Shown: positions 1 to 11,532 of the stretch, one piece after another
Position numbering within the stretch: position 1 is the first letter of the stretch
Layout: each line of letters begins with the position of its first letter
From: Linyphia triangularis
Taxonomy: Eukaryota; Arthropoda; Arachnida; Araneae; Linyphiidae
Direction: 5' to 3'
NCBI GenBank assembly: GCA_963978545.1
Contig: OZ021729.1
Span: forward strand, 93,092,466-93,156,465
Length of the DNA stretch: 64,000 nt
Made by a program: the position numbers and the translations under genes
Notes under the pieces: model-generated
Database searches by the model: none
What the model was told of the DNA's origin: nothing
The model's input: only the letters and a program-made list of their open reading frames with translations

Positions 1-593
1 ACATCGTAATTTTTAATTGAATGTCGTTATTTCGCAATAAATTCCCGTACTAAAATTACTTATGTAATAAATTGTGCATTTTTTATTTTTTAAAGTCATT
101 TATTTCACGAGGAACAAGAACTTACGATGCAACGTCACTTCGATTATTTTACGGATTTCCCGCACTTTTGAATCACGAAGCAAACTCAAAAATTCATCTT
201 GGAATATTTTATTCTATTAAAGATTAAAGCAAAAATCAAATAAAATAAAATAAAGTATTAACTTATGTTCGGAAATAATTATTGGAAAGCAACGACACAG
301 TTGAGCCGAACGGACTTCCCGTTTTCTTCAAATCGCGGCTTGATTTCCGCGCTTTCGCCGAAAGTCAGTTGGTATCCCTTTTGTTAAAGACATTTTTTTT
401 TTTTTTTTTTTTTTTAAATCTTCATTCTCTAGCATACAAGTTGACCCCCTACTTTTTAGTAAACATTTTAGCCCACGTTCTCGACTTGCATACGAGTATA
501 TATACGGTACATTGTCAGGAAATATAAATGGACAACCTTGTTGGGCCTCAAACCTACTGTTGGTTGTTGATGTCCTTTTTGAGAAAACTGGAT
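1..593. other. AT-rich DNA with no gene seen
   Basis: No coding signal, repeat or RNA gene can be supported here. A 23-base T run lies at 393-415. The short ORF spanning that run is interrupted by homopolymer sequence and has no codon pattern. Confidence 0.5.
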
Positions 594-1086
594 GGAATCC
601 GATAAAGATCTAGCCAAGTGGTTAATGCTTGTGTTACTGGCTAAATATAAAGGATATTGTATATTTTGCAAATCAAAATTTGATGTCAGTCATAGGGAAA
701 TGGGGTTATCTCATCAAAAATACATCAAGACTTAGCCTGTGTAATTTTAGCAGGCAAGCAAAGAATGCTTAATTTTCAGTCTTTGTCATCACATGTAATT
801 CCATCCAACAATGCAACTAATAGCATCCTATTACCATCCCAAGAAAATTTTATTGTTGCTGAAGCAAGCAAACAATGTGAAGCAACTGTAAATACTTTGA
901 CTTTGTCAGATTTTTCATCTACTAGGAATTCTTTTTATCATTAATGAAGAAGTTATATGGGCATTAATCCGAATAATGTGTCACACTTCTGACAGAAGCA
1001 CATGTAAAGGAAGTGAATTGTTTGCTGTTATGTTCCTATAGGAGGATAAAGTCCAGTTATTAGATATTGAGATTGCTAAAATATAT
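594..1086 (+). pseudogene. Decayed BED/hAT-type zinc-finger protein fragment
   Basis: Three plus-strand blocks can be read with stops between them. The first has a Trp-containing lead (DLAKWL), then a CxxC pair (CIFC), then spaced His residues, which looks like a BED-type finger of hAT-derived proteins. The second (about 751-944) is Ser/Asn-rich. The third begins INEEVIWAL and ends GSELFAVMF, a pattern I associate with the segment after the finger in the large arthropod BED/hAT-derived families. In-frame TAG and TAA codons separate the blocks, so it cannot make the whole protein. An A run follows (1088-1098), which could mean a processed copy. Family assignment rests on motif memory only. Confidence 0.45.
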
Positions 1087-1599
1087 TTAAAAAAAAAAAA
1101 ATAATAATAATAATAATGCTGAAATTGGAGTTGCTTAGTGTTATCATTCACAATACTAAATTTTATGATATAATGTTTTATTGTTTTTGCTGTTTTCTTT
1201 CACGTGGATTTCTCTAATTTTCTATTGTAATTAAAACAGAATTTTACGCATTTCAGTGAGTCTTTCACAGCAAATTAATGCAGCAACGATTGTTATATTG
1301 GTAATATATTTCATACATTTCTATCCCAGAGAAGAAGAAAAAGGTTAATTTTGGGGAGAAAAAATAATTTATTTTTTTTATATAACTGCACGAACATTCA
1401 TAGTTGTGACTTCAATATAGGTTAAATATGTTGCATTGTATCTCTGATTTTTGTCTTTTTAAAAGTATTAAATTTTTATGGTTTCCCCCTTGTCTTTTTT
1501 TTTTTTTTTTTTTTTTGACAAATTGATTATTTAAACGATTGCAAAATTTTTTGAAAAGGTCAAGAAATTTTCTTCTGAGGTCAAGAAAAGTCAAGAAAT
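1087..1599. other. AT-rich gap with simple repeats
   Basis: It holds an A run and a short AAT microsatellite (about 1088-1118) and a T run near 1495-1516. No gene is seen. Confidence 0.5.
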
Positions 1600-3465
1600 T
1601 GTATTTGATAAAGTTGGTAGACACCCTGAGATAGCAATGCTTTTGCATTTAGTTCTACAAGTTCTTGGATGCAGACTAGAATTGCCATGATTTCTGCCTG
1701 AAAAACAGTGGAAAATTATCCTAGAGATGTTAAAGTTAGGTTTAATATTGTATACCCCGGCTCCAGAGTAGTTGTCAATTTTAGAGCCATCTGTGTATAT
1801 AGTAGTGTCAAATTCGTCCAATACATATTCCCCTTCCCAATCCCTTCTGATTGGAAAGGTAATTTTAAAGAGTTTGAGGAATATTGGATGTTTAGTCATA
1901 GCTTCCTGATTCATCATAATTAATGGACTCTTGTATTTCTGTCCATATGAGTGTATGGCTGTACCTATATGGTTTAAATAACCAGTAGCCATTAGCATCG
2001 AGTCTGATTGCTCCCATCCTAGCCTCATGCTTAATGAACATGTGTAGAGGAAGTAGACAGAGCAGTGCAAAGCCAGGTGTTGTTTTTAAATAGCACCTGT
2101 AATAGCCAGACATGCCATCCTTTGTAGCTTATCCAGTCTGGTTTTGGCATCCTTGAGTTGAATTCTAGGCCAACAAACAACCACAGCATATATAACTATT
2201 GGTTTTACCATCATATTGTAGAACCAATGGACCACTTTTGGTCTAAGGCCCCACGATGTACCTATAGCATAGCTCTCCTGCATACAAAGAAGACTGATGT
2301 TGCCCTTTGTATGGATTTGTTTAAATGTGATTTCCAATTTAGTTTTGAATCCAAGGTAACACCTAGATACTTCATGTTGTCAACAAGTGATATTTCCTTG
2401 CCATCTAATATTAGATTTGGCAAGTCTGAGACTCTTTTATTTATGTAACCGAGATTTTTCCAGGATTTATTAGGAGTTCCCTATCGTTACACCAGTTGTT
2501 CACTATATTTAGTGTACTTTGCATCACTTCGTATACAGTATTCTGAAACCTACTACCAACGATTAGGACAATGTCATGTAGAATCCACGCTGTGATGCTA
2601 ATCTTAAGAGATTGCCAACTACCAGAGACCACATAAGTGGTGAAAGAATGCCTCCTTGTGGACATCCTCTGGCTGTTTTAGCTTTGATCCAGGTATTGTT
2701 TAGATTGGTTGTAACATACCTGTTTTTTAACATGAATTTAATGAACTTCGGAATTGTTACATTGATTCCATGTTCTAGACAAGCTTCATCAATGGCAACA
2801 ATTGGAGCATTATCTAAGGCTTTCTCGATGTCAAGGAATGCTCCTAAAGCAAGTTGTAGCACCTTCTATCCTGCCTAACAAATGGTGCAGTTCTGTTTCA
2901 GTAGATTTACTAATTTGGTATGCATGTAGAAGGAAGTTCACTAATGTGGTTTCCTTAAGGTCAATAAGTCTTCCTAGCGTTTTGAGCAGGACTGATTGGT
3001 CTAAAGTACTTAACTTTGCAGTAGTTGATTTTGCCAGGTTTGGGAATGAATGCGATTTTAGCAGTTCTCCACAGAGTAGGTACATATCCATAGACCAAAC
3101 ATAATCTGAATATTTTTATCAAGGGTGTGTTAACAAGTTCCAGACCTTGTTGTAGCATAGCAGGAAAGACATGATCAAACCCTGCTGATTCAAATGGGTC
3201 AAAGCTGTTTATAGCAGAGTTTAATCTATCTCTTGTGACAATACTACTGGCTGATTTCCAGTCTTCTTGCCCCGGATGATAGTCAGATCCTAAACTTTCC
3301 TCATTCAGAAGCACTTCACCATCAGTGAAGTGATGGGAGTAGGGATCAGTAAAGTTTTCACTATTGAGGTCACCAATTTCCAAACATCAATCACTTCACT
3401 TCCTGGGAAGTGGACTAGGTACCTCAGTGTGTCCTCATCAGTAATGATATAAGTGCCATCCTATA
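1600..3465 (-). pseudogene. R1/Jockey-like LINE, 5'-truncated and frameshifted (RT plus RNase H)
   Basis: Read on the minus strand, this is the pol ORF of a non-LTR retrotransposon, which copies its RNA into DNA at a nicked target. From 3465 downward come the pre-RT stretch (LVHFPGS), the RT entry (SAGFDHVFPAML and AFIPKPGK), the palm block AFLDIEKALDNAP, then RGCPQGGILSPL. The expected YADD box is degraded to HDIVLI. The thumb and connection follow (GLRPKVVHWFYNM; LDKLQRMACLAITGAI), and then an RNase H start (IYTDGSK). The coding frame changes at least four times and the catalytic YADD is lost, so it is dead. No endonuclease domain lies upstream and the RNase H C-terminus is missing. Confidence 0.85.
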
Positions 3466-4284
3466 TAATTCTACATCTATACAATAGTAATTGTTTACTG
3501 CATAATACATGGAATATTGCTCTTAGATTCATCAGTAATGGTGTTAAATTGTTCAAAATGATATTTTTAAGGTTTAGAAATAAGTTGTTAAAACACAAAA
3601 CCTTTATAATAGAAACAAATTTAAAATGCATCCTATAATTTAATTTTAAGTAATAATTTTGAATAATTATAAAACATTGATATATCCATTAGATTAATAT
3701 AAAAACTTATTGTCGATACTCATAAAAACTTTAATGGTCTTTAATTAGAAGATTTAATGTAAAATATGTTAAAACTTATTCTATCTATAATATTCATGTA
3801 TTTTTCATTTACAAACACATCAGTCATGTAAATCCAAGAAGTAGATCTATCATTTAGTGAATAATTTTCTTAAAAATTAATAGAAAGAAAAACTAGATGC
3901 TTTTATTTTGTCATTTAAAAAAAGTTTAGGATTTTACATTTTGAACACAAAAAAAAACAAGTTTGGCAGCTTTTTCTAAACCTAGGCTGTTACACAATTT
4001 TGATTGCACAACTCAGGCTTCTCACACCTGCGCCCACTGTGTCAAATACAAAAATCTTCTCCAACTGCTTTATTTTAACCATACTTGCGCCAGAACGCGG
4101 GGGTTTTTTTTGTGTTTTTTTTTTTTTTTTTTTTTTTGTATTTCATATCCGGGTCACCTTCCTTATGTGATATGTTTATCAACAAATCTGTATATTTATA
4201 TTTAATGGCTTATCTTAATTATGCAGCCTAAATCTTATTAAATATATAGCCATTTGAATATTTACCACTTACTCTGAACTAAGG
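3466..4284. other. AT-rich gap
   Basis: No gene is seen. A long T-rich run lies at about 4108-4137. The ORF across it is an artefact of that run. Confidence 0.5.
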
Positions 4285-4830
4285 TTGTTGGGTTCCGGTT
4301 TGTTTTGAGAAATGAAACTTTTGAAAAGACGTGATTGACTGCAGGGGTTTGTTTTGATTGATCGCAATCTTTCCGGTTATTTCCAATGGTTACTTTTTGA
4401 ACCGGTAGGTAGGTTAAAACCATGAAATTATTTCATTGGCTAAAACATTTCATTTATGCTGGAAAATGATACGGTTTTTGATTGGTTCATAGTTAACTGC
4501 GGCTAATATATAAGAGTTGAGGAATTCGGAACTCTCTCTCTCAGAACCGCACTTATACTCCATGTACGTTATAACCTGTGAGGCAGACTACCAGAGCATA
4601 GAATGTCTTCGCCTGGTGACCGTAACTCTGCAGTCTTTCACTGAATATGTTGCTTCTTTCATCCTGAAGTGTGACCATACACCCTGATGTAAAGTTTTTG
4701 TGTATTTTTAAGCTTTATTGTGATGGCAGTTATATTATTGAACTTTAAATTTTCTGACGTTAATGTTTTGTTTACCTTGAAATGCTCAGTATATTAAAAG
4801 TAGTGTTTATACTGGACTTAAATAAATTTG
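4285..4830 (+). promoter_or_regulatory. TATA-type core promoter, possibly in a solo LTR
   Basis: A TATATAAG box lies at 4507-4514. A CT-rich initiator-like stretch (CTCTCTCTCAGA) follows about 25-35 bases downstream, and an AATAAA-containing stretch lies near 4820. A TGTTGGG start near 4288 would fit an LTR, but I see no matching terminal CA and no target duplication. It directly precedes the large 33-bp-period array, so it could have driven that unit. It could also be a chance TATA in AT-rich DNA. Confidence 0.35.
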
Positions 4831-4939
4831 TTTTACTTTAATTTAACTTGTCATTTCTGTGTTACTGTTTACACTGCCCTCTGCTCTATTATCGTTACAT
4901 TTTTTTACGTGCTGAAATTCGATACTGTTTGCCGCTGTA

Positions 4940-5935
4940 ATATCGATATTGTTGAGAAATATTCTGGTATATTCAGCCCTAACTCTGATATTTACGTTGG
5001 TGTGGTGGTCATTTTCTCCGAGTACTACGTTGATTTCCGACGCTAATGCTGACATTATTGTCAAGTTTTACGTTGTTATGATGGTCATTGTCGCCTAGTC
5101 TTTCATTGATATAATAGCTCTGTAGTATTGAGAATTGCTCCGGTTAATTCGACACTGTTGCTGATATTTTCGATGGTATGATAGCAGTTATTGCCGAGTC
5201 CTACGATATTGTAACATACGAAATTTGCACTGATATTACTGAGAAAATGTCGATGTTACTGCAATGATTTGCGGCGCCAATGCAGACATTATTGCAAATT
5301 ATTGTGATGGTCATTTACGTCGAGTCTCACCGATATATTTAGCACTATTGTTGAGAATTGCTCCGGTTTATTCGGCGCTATTGCTGTTATTTTCATTTGT
5401 GTGAAGGTTATTTTCGAAGAGTGCTGCGCTTTTTTAACATCCAATATTACCGAATCTTGCAAAAACATTACCGAGAAAATTTCAATATTACCGACATTTT
5501 TGCCGATATGTACTTTTTTTGCGAAGGTCATTTCTGCTGAGTCTTCAACTTGCGTAATATCCTCTGTCTAGATTTTTGACGGTATTGTAAGCGCTGTCAC
5601 TAATATTTACACAAGTGTGGTAGTCATTTTCGCTGAGGTTTACACTGATGTAATAGCAGCTATTGCCGAGATTTGCGACATTGTTTGGTGACTTAAAAAA
5701 ATACTATATCACTGGGATTTTGCGCCGATATTACCGAGATAGCGATGGTATGGTGGGTGCTATCCTCGATATTTACGTTGGTGTTATATTCGTTTTCGCC
5801 AAGGTCTAGGGTAATGTAATAGCAGCTATTGCCGAGATTTGTGACGCCGATTTGGTGACATTCGTCTCGGGTATCGCTGGTGTTATAGCCACTATGTCAG
5901 TGATTAGTGTCTGCTTGAAATCTCTGATCGATTTC
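4940..5935. repeat. 33-bp-period degenerate repeat array, copy 1 (largest)
   Basis: Units of about 33 bp recur, such as GATATTTACGTTGGTGTGRT, GAGTATTACGCTGATGTAAT and GAGATTTGCGCCG. They are arranged in a higher-order order of roughly 105 bp (first-type units near 4985, 5060, 5170, 5285, 5385, 5490, 5602 and 5770). Read on the plus strand, each unit gives an 11-residue word such as DIYVGVIVIFA or EYYADVIAAIA. Stops and frame slips break any long ORF. About 300 bp of non-repeat tail (5936-6250) follows and is shared with the copy at 16.8 kb. Related arrays lie at 10530-10688 with 16463-16860, and at 31860-32290. Confidence 0.8.
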
Positions 5936-6889
5936 ACTGTTTGGTTTTAATTGATTCGTTGTATAATGACTAAAATTTTATAAGATCTAGTTTCTGAAAA
6001 TTAGTCCCAAATGTCATTTTACTGCATAATCCTCGTGTAAAATTTTAACTTTAAACGCACTTGTATGTAAAATTGTTTCTTGCTTTTTATTTTATCGAAC
6101 AAGCTTAAAGATATAAATAATAGTTTAAATTTTAAAAGTTGAGCTATTTTTTCAGTACTTAGACTGTAGCTTAAAAATTTAGGAAACTGGATTTAATTAA
6201 AGTTGTCAGTGATTCTCAATATCGTAATTGTTTGAAGTTGTTATGAAAAATAAATGTATGTCTGTTCTCCTCGCTTTTGGCTGTTTTACCTTACATTAAT
6301 CATTTTAAATAACTTGATTTTTTTTTTTTTTTAGAATAATTTAAGTTTTGTGTATTTGCAAATGTGAGGGATACATGTTTATACCGTAGTTGTAAACTAT
6401 AACTAGTCTTAAAATTGCCACTCATGTTATGATTGGATAAAAAAAAAATTGCAAGTTATTTTGTGAAATTTAAGGTTTTAATTAACACTAGTTCACTTTA
6501 ATGTAACAACATGTATTATCTAGAAACCAGTTTAGTATTCATGAGATTTTTACGGTTAGTTTTATAAGTCAAAATAATTTTTAGAATTTTAAACAATGCA
6601 GCTTGCAAAAATATTACATGTGACACTAATTTGGTTTTGTTTCTGTACTATAAGTGTATACCTTGGCTTGGTTTTCAGAATATTTAAAGGCGATATATGC
6701 TCATTTTTAAAAATATTACATATCCCTACAGTACATTACTTTCTGTTTTTATACATGTACTATCTTAAGTTATTAGAAAATAAAATTTGTCAATGGCACC
6801 TGCTAAGAAATAATTTCTTAACTTCTAGAATGACATTTTCATCAAAAATTAGACGTTCTATTGTATGTGCTTCTCCTTTGACAGAGTTT
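5936..6889. other. Conserved tail of the 33-bp array, then AT-rich DNA
   Basis: About 5936-6250 resembles 16840-17010, sharing a block around TAGCTTAAAAA and TTAATTAAA. It therefore belongs to the same dispersed element as the array. The rest is AT-rich with no gene seen. Confidence 0.5.
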
Positions 6890-7135
6890 GTTTTCTTGCT
6901 TAAAAAAAATTCTACTTCAAAATTTATGTTTTCTACTGTAAAATTTATTTTTCTGCTTCAAAATTTGTTTTTTCTGCTAATTTTCTTTTTTTGCTACAAA
7001 AGTTGCTTTTACATACTACAAAGGGCATTTTACCTGCTACTAAACTTGCTTTTACCTACTCCAAAAGTCATTGTTCGTGCTCCAAAACTTAATTTTACCT
7101 GTTCCGAAAGGCATTTTTCCTGCTCCAAATCTTTC
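6890..7135. repeat. 21-22-bp minisatellite, about 10-11 units
   Basis: A diverged unit such as AAACTTGCTTTTACCTACTCC repeats every 21 or 22 bases. Because 21 is a multiple of three, it keeps an ORF open (180 codons from 6596) that is Leu/Phe/Lys-rich and has no domain. I read the ORF as a by-product of the repeat. GAGCCCTG follows at about 7147-7154, which could be the end of a hAT MITE, but I found no partner. Confidence 0.7.
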
Positions 7136-9201
7136 TGAGTGAGTGGGAGCCCTGTGAAGTACACAACTCCAAAAGAAAGAAAAATTCTCTCTATATTTGC
7201 GGTAGTTGCTTTTATAGTAAAATTCCTTTCGAAAAAGATATATTTAGAATGGAAAACTTTTGGTTAAAAGTAGAAGTTATTTACAACGTCAAATATTTTA
7301 AATAAATCAAATAAATAAATAAATAAAAATACAATTTAAATTATTCTTTAAAAAAATAAACATTTTTTTTTTTTTTTGTGAAAAAAAACATTTGGTTTAA
7401 ACCATGCCAAATGCAATTTTTATATTCATTAACACACCGCTGATTCTCTAAACAGCGTATGCTTGGTGATTGTATCTGATTTTAAATATCGAAAACATTT
7501 CTATCGGCAAACTTTGGTTCAAATTTATTTATTAAAAATGAACGTCACATCCAAATATCTTTAATTTATTCTGACTAAAGCAATTTAATTATTTATTTAT
7601 TTAAAAAAATTTGGCTACGGGAAAGAGTTTTAACAATGGCCAATTCAATCTTGCAATTTTAACGAGATTGGATGACAGCAATTTGGTTTGTTAGTATTCT
7701 GTAAAAGCAACCTTTTAGTTAAAGTAACACCCTCTAAATTTGATAGAATGCATCGAACCTATCAGCTAAGTTTCGAGCCTAATTGGATGACGGGGGTTGA
7801 TTAGGCCTCCACAGATTTGCATCTCATTCATAATCGAAGTTAATATAAAGGATTTAAAAATACTAAGTCTGGCAACGCTGACTGCACTTTCACTACCACC
7901 TTTTCTGCAAATTTTACACAACCAGAAAAATGTTTTTTTTTCCTCAAGTGTCATACGCTACTAAGAATGTAATATTTTTTTTTTCAATTTGTTATTGCAT
8001 TGTAAAATGTATTCTTTTTTCAATTTATATTTCTATACTTAGTTTTACTAATATACACCTATATTTACTTGTCTTTGACATGTTTTTTTCCCCCGTTTAT
8101 TAGAAAAGTTATAAAAATCATATATATACAAATTTTAGGGTAGTTGTGCTACCACAAATTTAAAAAAATAGATTGCATTTTACTTATCTATCCTAGAAGT
8201 AGGTTTTCCGCACAATTGCGTTTAAAAAAGAAAGCTTTTTCAGACCACCCTAGTTTGTTGCAACCCTGATTATTCACCTTTAATTTTTAAAATAAGCTTC
8301 TTATAGGAAAATAATTGATAGGTGAGAAAAAAGGAATTTGAAAATTGAAAAATAATGCTGATACCACTACTTTTTTTTTTTTTTTTTTTTTTTTGTATAT
8401 TTCTCAAGATGAAACCATGATTGGCTGTTACAGAATGTATTTGCATACTTCCATCTACTCTGAAGCAAATTGCAGCCACTCAAATTCAGATTAACTTCCA
8501 AAAATTGAAATTATCCTTGTTGTGCTTTAAGGTATACTATACATGCACACTCGAAATATCAAAAAATAGTCCAAAAAAGGATTTTAATTTCTTTACTTTA
8601 AAATGATTTTTAGATGAAATTTTTGTAAGATAAAGGTTTATCATTTTAAAACTAAAAAGTTAATTTATTAGTTTCAAGTACTATGTCATTCTGATGTAAA
8701 TTTTAAACAGCAATAACTAAAGTTGAATAAAAAAATTATTTTAGAATTAAAATCTGGATTAACTATTAGATATTTTGACCCTCGATTAAAATTGATTGGG
8801 AAAGAAAATAAATTTTGCTACATTTTTAGAAATAAATTTTTTTTTTATAAAAATTTGATTTTTTTTTACTTTCAAGTTAAAAAAATTCTTTTAAAAAACT
8901 ATATATTCCATAAACTTGGATGGAGAGTCAAAACATTAAGAATAATATTACGAACATTTTCCAATCCTAAATTTTTTTTATTATCCTAATGCCAATTAAA
9001 GAGTTAAACATTAATTATTTAACTTTTTAGTGAAACATATTAATGTAAACGTCATTACTAATTATGTATTTTAAGATGAAAAAAATCAGATTTTAAAATG
9101 ACACTTTAAAAAAATGTTCGAGTGTATCTTTGGCAGTGAGTGTCTAATTTTGCGTCTGGCAATGAGTATGATTTCTCTTTTGTCGTCTCTTTTTTTGTTA
9201 G
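7136..9201. other. AT-rich gap with a fragment of dispersed repeat R1rep
   Basis: About 7690-7866 matches the R1rep family in minus orientation: a TTGATAGAATGCAT-type block, GATTGGATGAC-like text, then ATCGAAGTTAATATAAAGG. The rest holds T runs (7371-7378 region, 8371-8394) and no gene that I can support. Confidence 0.5.
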
Positions 9202-9417
9202 GATCTTCCCTTCTCCCCCTGAGCAGTGACGAGTTTGATTTCAGCACAATGAGCAGTGGCCTCAATACGTACCATGGACAAACACACAGACAAGGGCGTC
9301 CTGGCCTACACTTTGACTTCGAGCCTCCTGCACGAAGGAAGTCTTCTACAGCGAGCAATGACAGCAACGAACAGCCGGCCACAAGTTCCAGCTCAGGGCT
9401 GGGACCATCGCCCCTGG
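9202..9417 (+). CDS. Host gene, internal exon (Ser-rich segment)
   Basis: This 216-bp exon lies between a pyrimidine-rich acceptor (CTCTTTTTTTGTTAG) and a strong donor, GTGAGT at 9418. It enters with one codon base supplied upstream and leaves with one codon base, which fits the next exon exactly. It encodes 71 full codons rich in Ser, Gly and Asp, including SSDEFDFSTMSSG, a His/Gln/Gly stretch and DFEPPARRKSS. G+C content and codon use are clearly higher than in the flanks. No catalytic domain or membrane segment is seen. The start codon and earlier exons are not in the part I can identify and probably lie left of the window. I do not recognise the protein. It looks like a disordered cytoplasmic or linker region. 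Confidence 0.8.
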
Positions 9418-10529
9418 GTGAGTCTCTTGAGCAGGGCTGCCACTGGCAACTAAAAAGGAGTGACCAGGCGACTATTTTAGTGAAGAAAGAGCCCAAAACG
9501 ACTATTTTAAGCAAAACCAACTATTTTTGGGCTAAGGCTACTATTTTTTTTAAAAAGTAGATACTGTCTGATAGTAGGACGGGAAAAAAATTGGCACTAA
9601 GGTACTAACACAGTTTTGTAAAAATGGCGATATTTTTATGAGGGAGTGAACTCTACTGAAATAGGTGTTAATTTTAGTTCATGTTCGCGGATCGAGTGGT
9701 AACCTCGTTAGTCCGACGACAATATCTCCCTGGTAATCGCATATGCTCAATTATTATTTTCGCCAAACTGTTAGGTTCCAATGTTATATCTTTCGCAGTG
9801 CCGGTCGCAACAACATACACTATTATATTCTCAAATATCAAATTATGTTGCCTTTATTTACTTTACTTGACAAGAATGAATTAGTGAAATTTGCCTTGAA
9901 CACCAGAGGAAAATGCCATCAGTACGGACAGCTTCCTTAAGCTGTTCTTTTTTAATTGAAATCTTATATCTGCTTAAAAATACCAATTGAAATAAAATGT
10001 ACATTTAGCAATTGAGGGTTGAAACGTAACCAATGGAGCGTTACTTTTGCTCAACTTAAATGGCTTGATGATGTCATCATAAATCATCTTTCTTCTCTTG
10101 TTAAAAAAGGCGCCTAACTTTATCAAAATCTTTATTATCTTACGAAAAACCCTTGTTATTTTCCTAAATCAATCAAGGGGTATGACATTTTAGGACTTCA
10201 CATCACTAAATGTAAGCAATGCTCCAAAGTGGAAGTTACTTATGTGTGAAAGGGAAACAAGACTTGTGAAAAGCAAGCTTTTGTTTCTTAACATACAGAT
10301 AAGCACATGAAATCCACACTAAGAATCACATATGATATAGTCTGCTGATGTGCTGATTTCAGCTTTTTTAGGCTAAAATTTCCTGAGATCGATGCAAATC
10401 CGCATTAAAATTTCAAAGGGTTGCATGTGTGTGCTTACTTACAAGTCTGTTCACCACAGATTCTTGCCGGCATTCAAAATTCCAAAATCTCCGGTGGAAT
10501 GACTACTTTTATCGCTGCTTCCTCTAATG

Positions 10530-10688
10530 TTTGTCTCTATCATTAATATTTATGTTAGTATGTGATTGTTAATCTCATTGAGTATTACGCCGATGTAATG
10601 GCAGCTATTGCCGGTTTTTGGGCTTGTATGCTGGGCGATCAGCGAGATTTATGTTTTTGTCACGGTTAATTTCGCCTCATATTACACT
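10530..10688. repeat. 33-bp-period array, copy 2 left part
   Basis: It contains the unit GAGTATTACGCCGATGTAAT followed by GCAGCTATTGCC, and the neighbouring unit types. It ends abruptly at ATTACACT, where the Copia LTR begins. The array resumes at 16463 on the far side. Confidence 0.75.
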
Positions 10689-11080
10689 TGTTGTCCACAT
10701 AACCAATTGATGTCCAAACTAGACTAAACATGCATTTCTATTCGAGTTAAGAAGGTGAGAACAAAAACATTATATATGAGAAAGCTGATCTTTAATGCAG
10801 ATGAAACTATTTACAGATGACAACTACATACAGGATACAAAAAGAAGAAAAGATAAGAGAAAGTGTATACAAAACACTTGCCTATATATATCATTCTCTA
10901 CATGAACAGTTACAGTTAGACACAGAGAAATTTGCATATAATAAATAAGTTAACTTTCCTGAAAACAACTCAACCTAGTTCACTCAATGTTTACCTTTGT
11001 AAACGAACTGGTCTGATCAGACTGAATGATGAAAAACCTATAAACACTATGGGTATCAAAATACTTTATGTTTTCCAACA
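10689..11080 (-). repeat. Copia 3' LTR (left on the plus strand)
   Basis: This 392-bp LTR matches 16071-16462 with about 8 substitutions and no length change. It lies downstream of the RNase H end and next to the polypurine tract. Confidence 0.95.
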
Positions 11081-11098
11081 ATCGGCCCCCTTTTTCAT
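11081..11098 (-). other. Copia polypurine tract
   Basis: On the minus strand the sequence reads GATGAAAAAGGGGGCCGAT directly before the 3' LTR (TGTTGG). A purine-rich run at this place primes plus-strand DNA synthesis in LTR elements. Confidence 0.8.
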
Positions 11099-11532
11099 CT
11101 TTAGTTGGCAATTACATAATTCATTTACCAAAACAAATCTTAAAGAGAACATATGCAAATACTATTTATCCAGAAATAAACAATAAGTTCATGCAGAAAT
11201 GAAAACACAGTCACTAAATGAATATACACGAAGAAAAACTTCTAATCAAATACATGACTTAATGTGATCAACGTAGAGTCAAGAACAAGAAAGAAAATCA
11301 TCTCTACAACTAGAGAAAGAGAATTTTATCCAGTAGCAAAGTAACTTACTTAAACTAACAAAACAAAATTTTATTATCCAAAACACAAAAACTTTTCAAT
11401 GCAATTCTTTTTACCATTAGCTCCAAATTGATCAAAACTATCAACAACCTCACCGTGAATAAAAATCACTTAAATTCACATTACAAAATTTGACACGCCC
11501 CAAAAACACTAAATCGAAACCCCCCAAAAATT
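11099..11532 (-). other. Copia 3' untranslated region
   Basis: AT-rich, non-coding DNA between the end of the RNase H ORF and the polypurine tract. No other gene is seen. Confidence 0.6.

Noticed and set aside
282..527. 81-codon ORF near the window start as an upstream host exon
   Set aside because: It spans a 23-base T run, has no splice signals in the right phase and no composition like the later exons.
6596..7138. 180-codon Phe/Leu-rich ORF as a membrane protein gene
   Set aside because: Most of its length is a 21-bp minisatellite and no second sign of a gene is present.
9086..9520. 144-codon antisense ORF over the exon at 9202-9417
   Set aside because: It runs across the exon, the intron and the hAT terminus, so it is a shadow of unrelated sequences.
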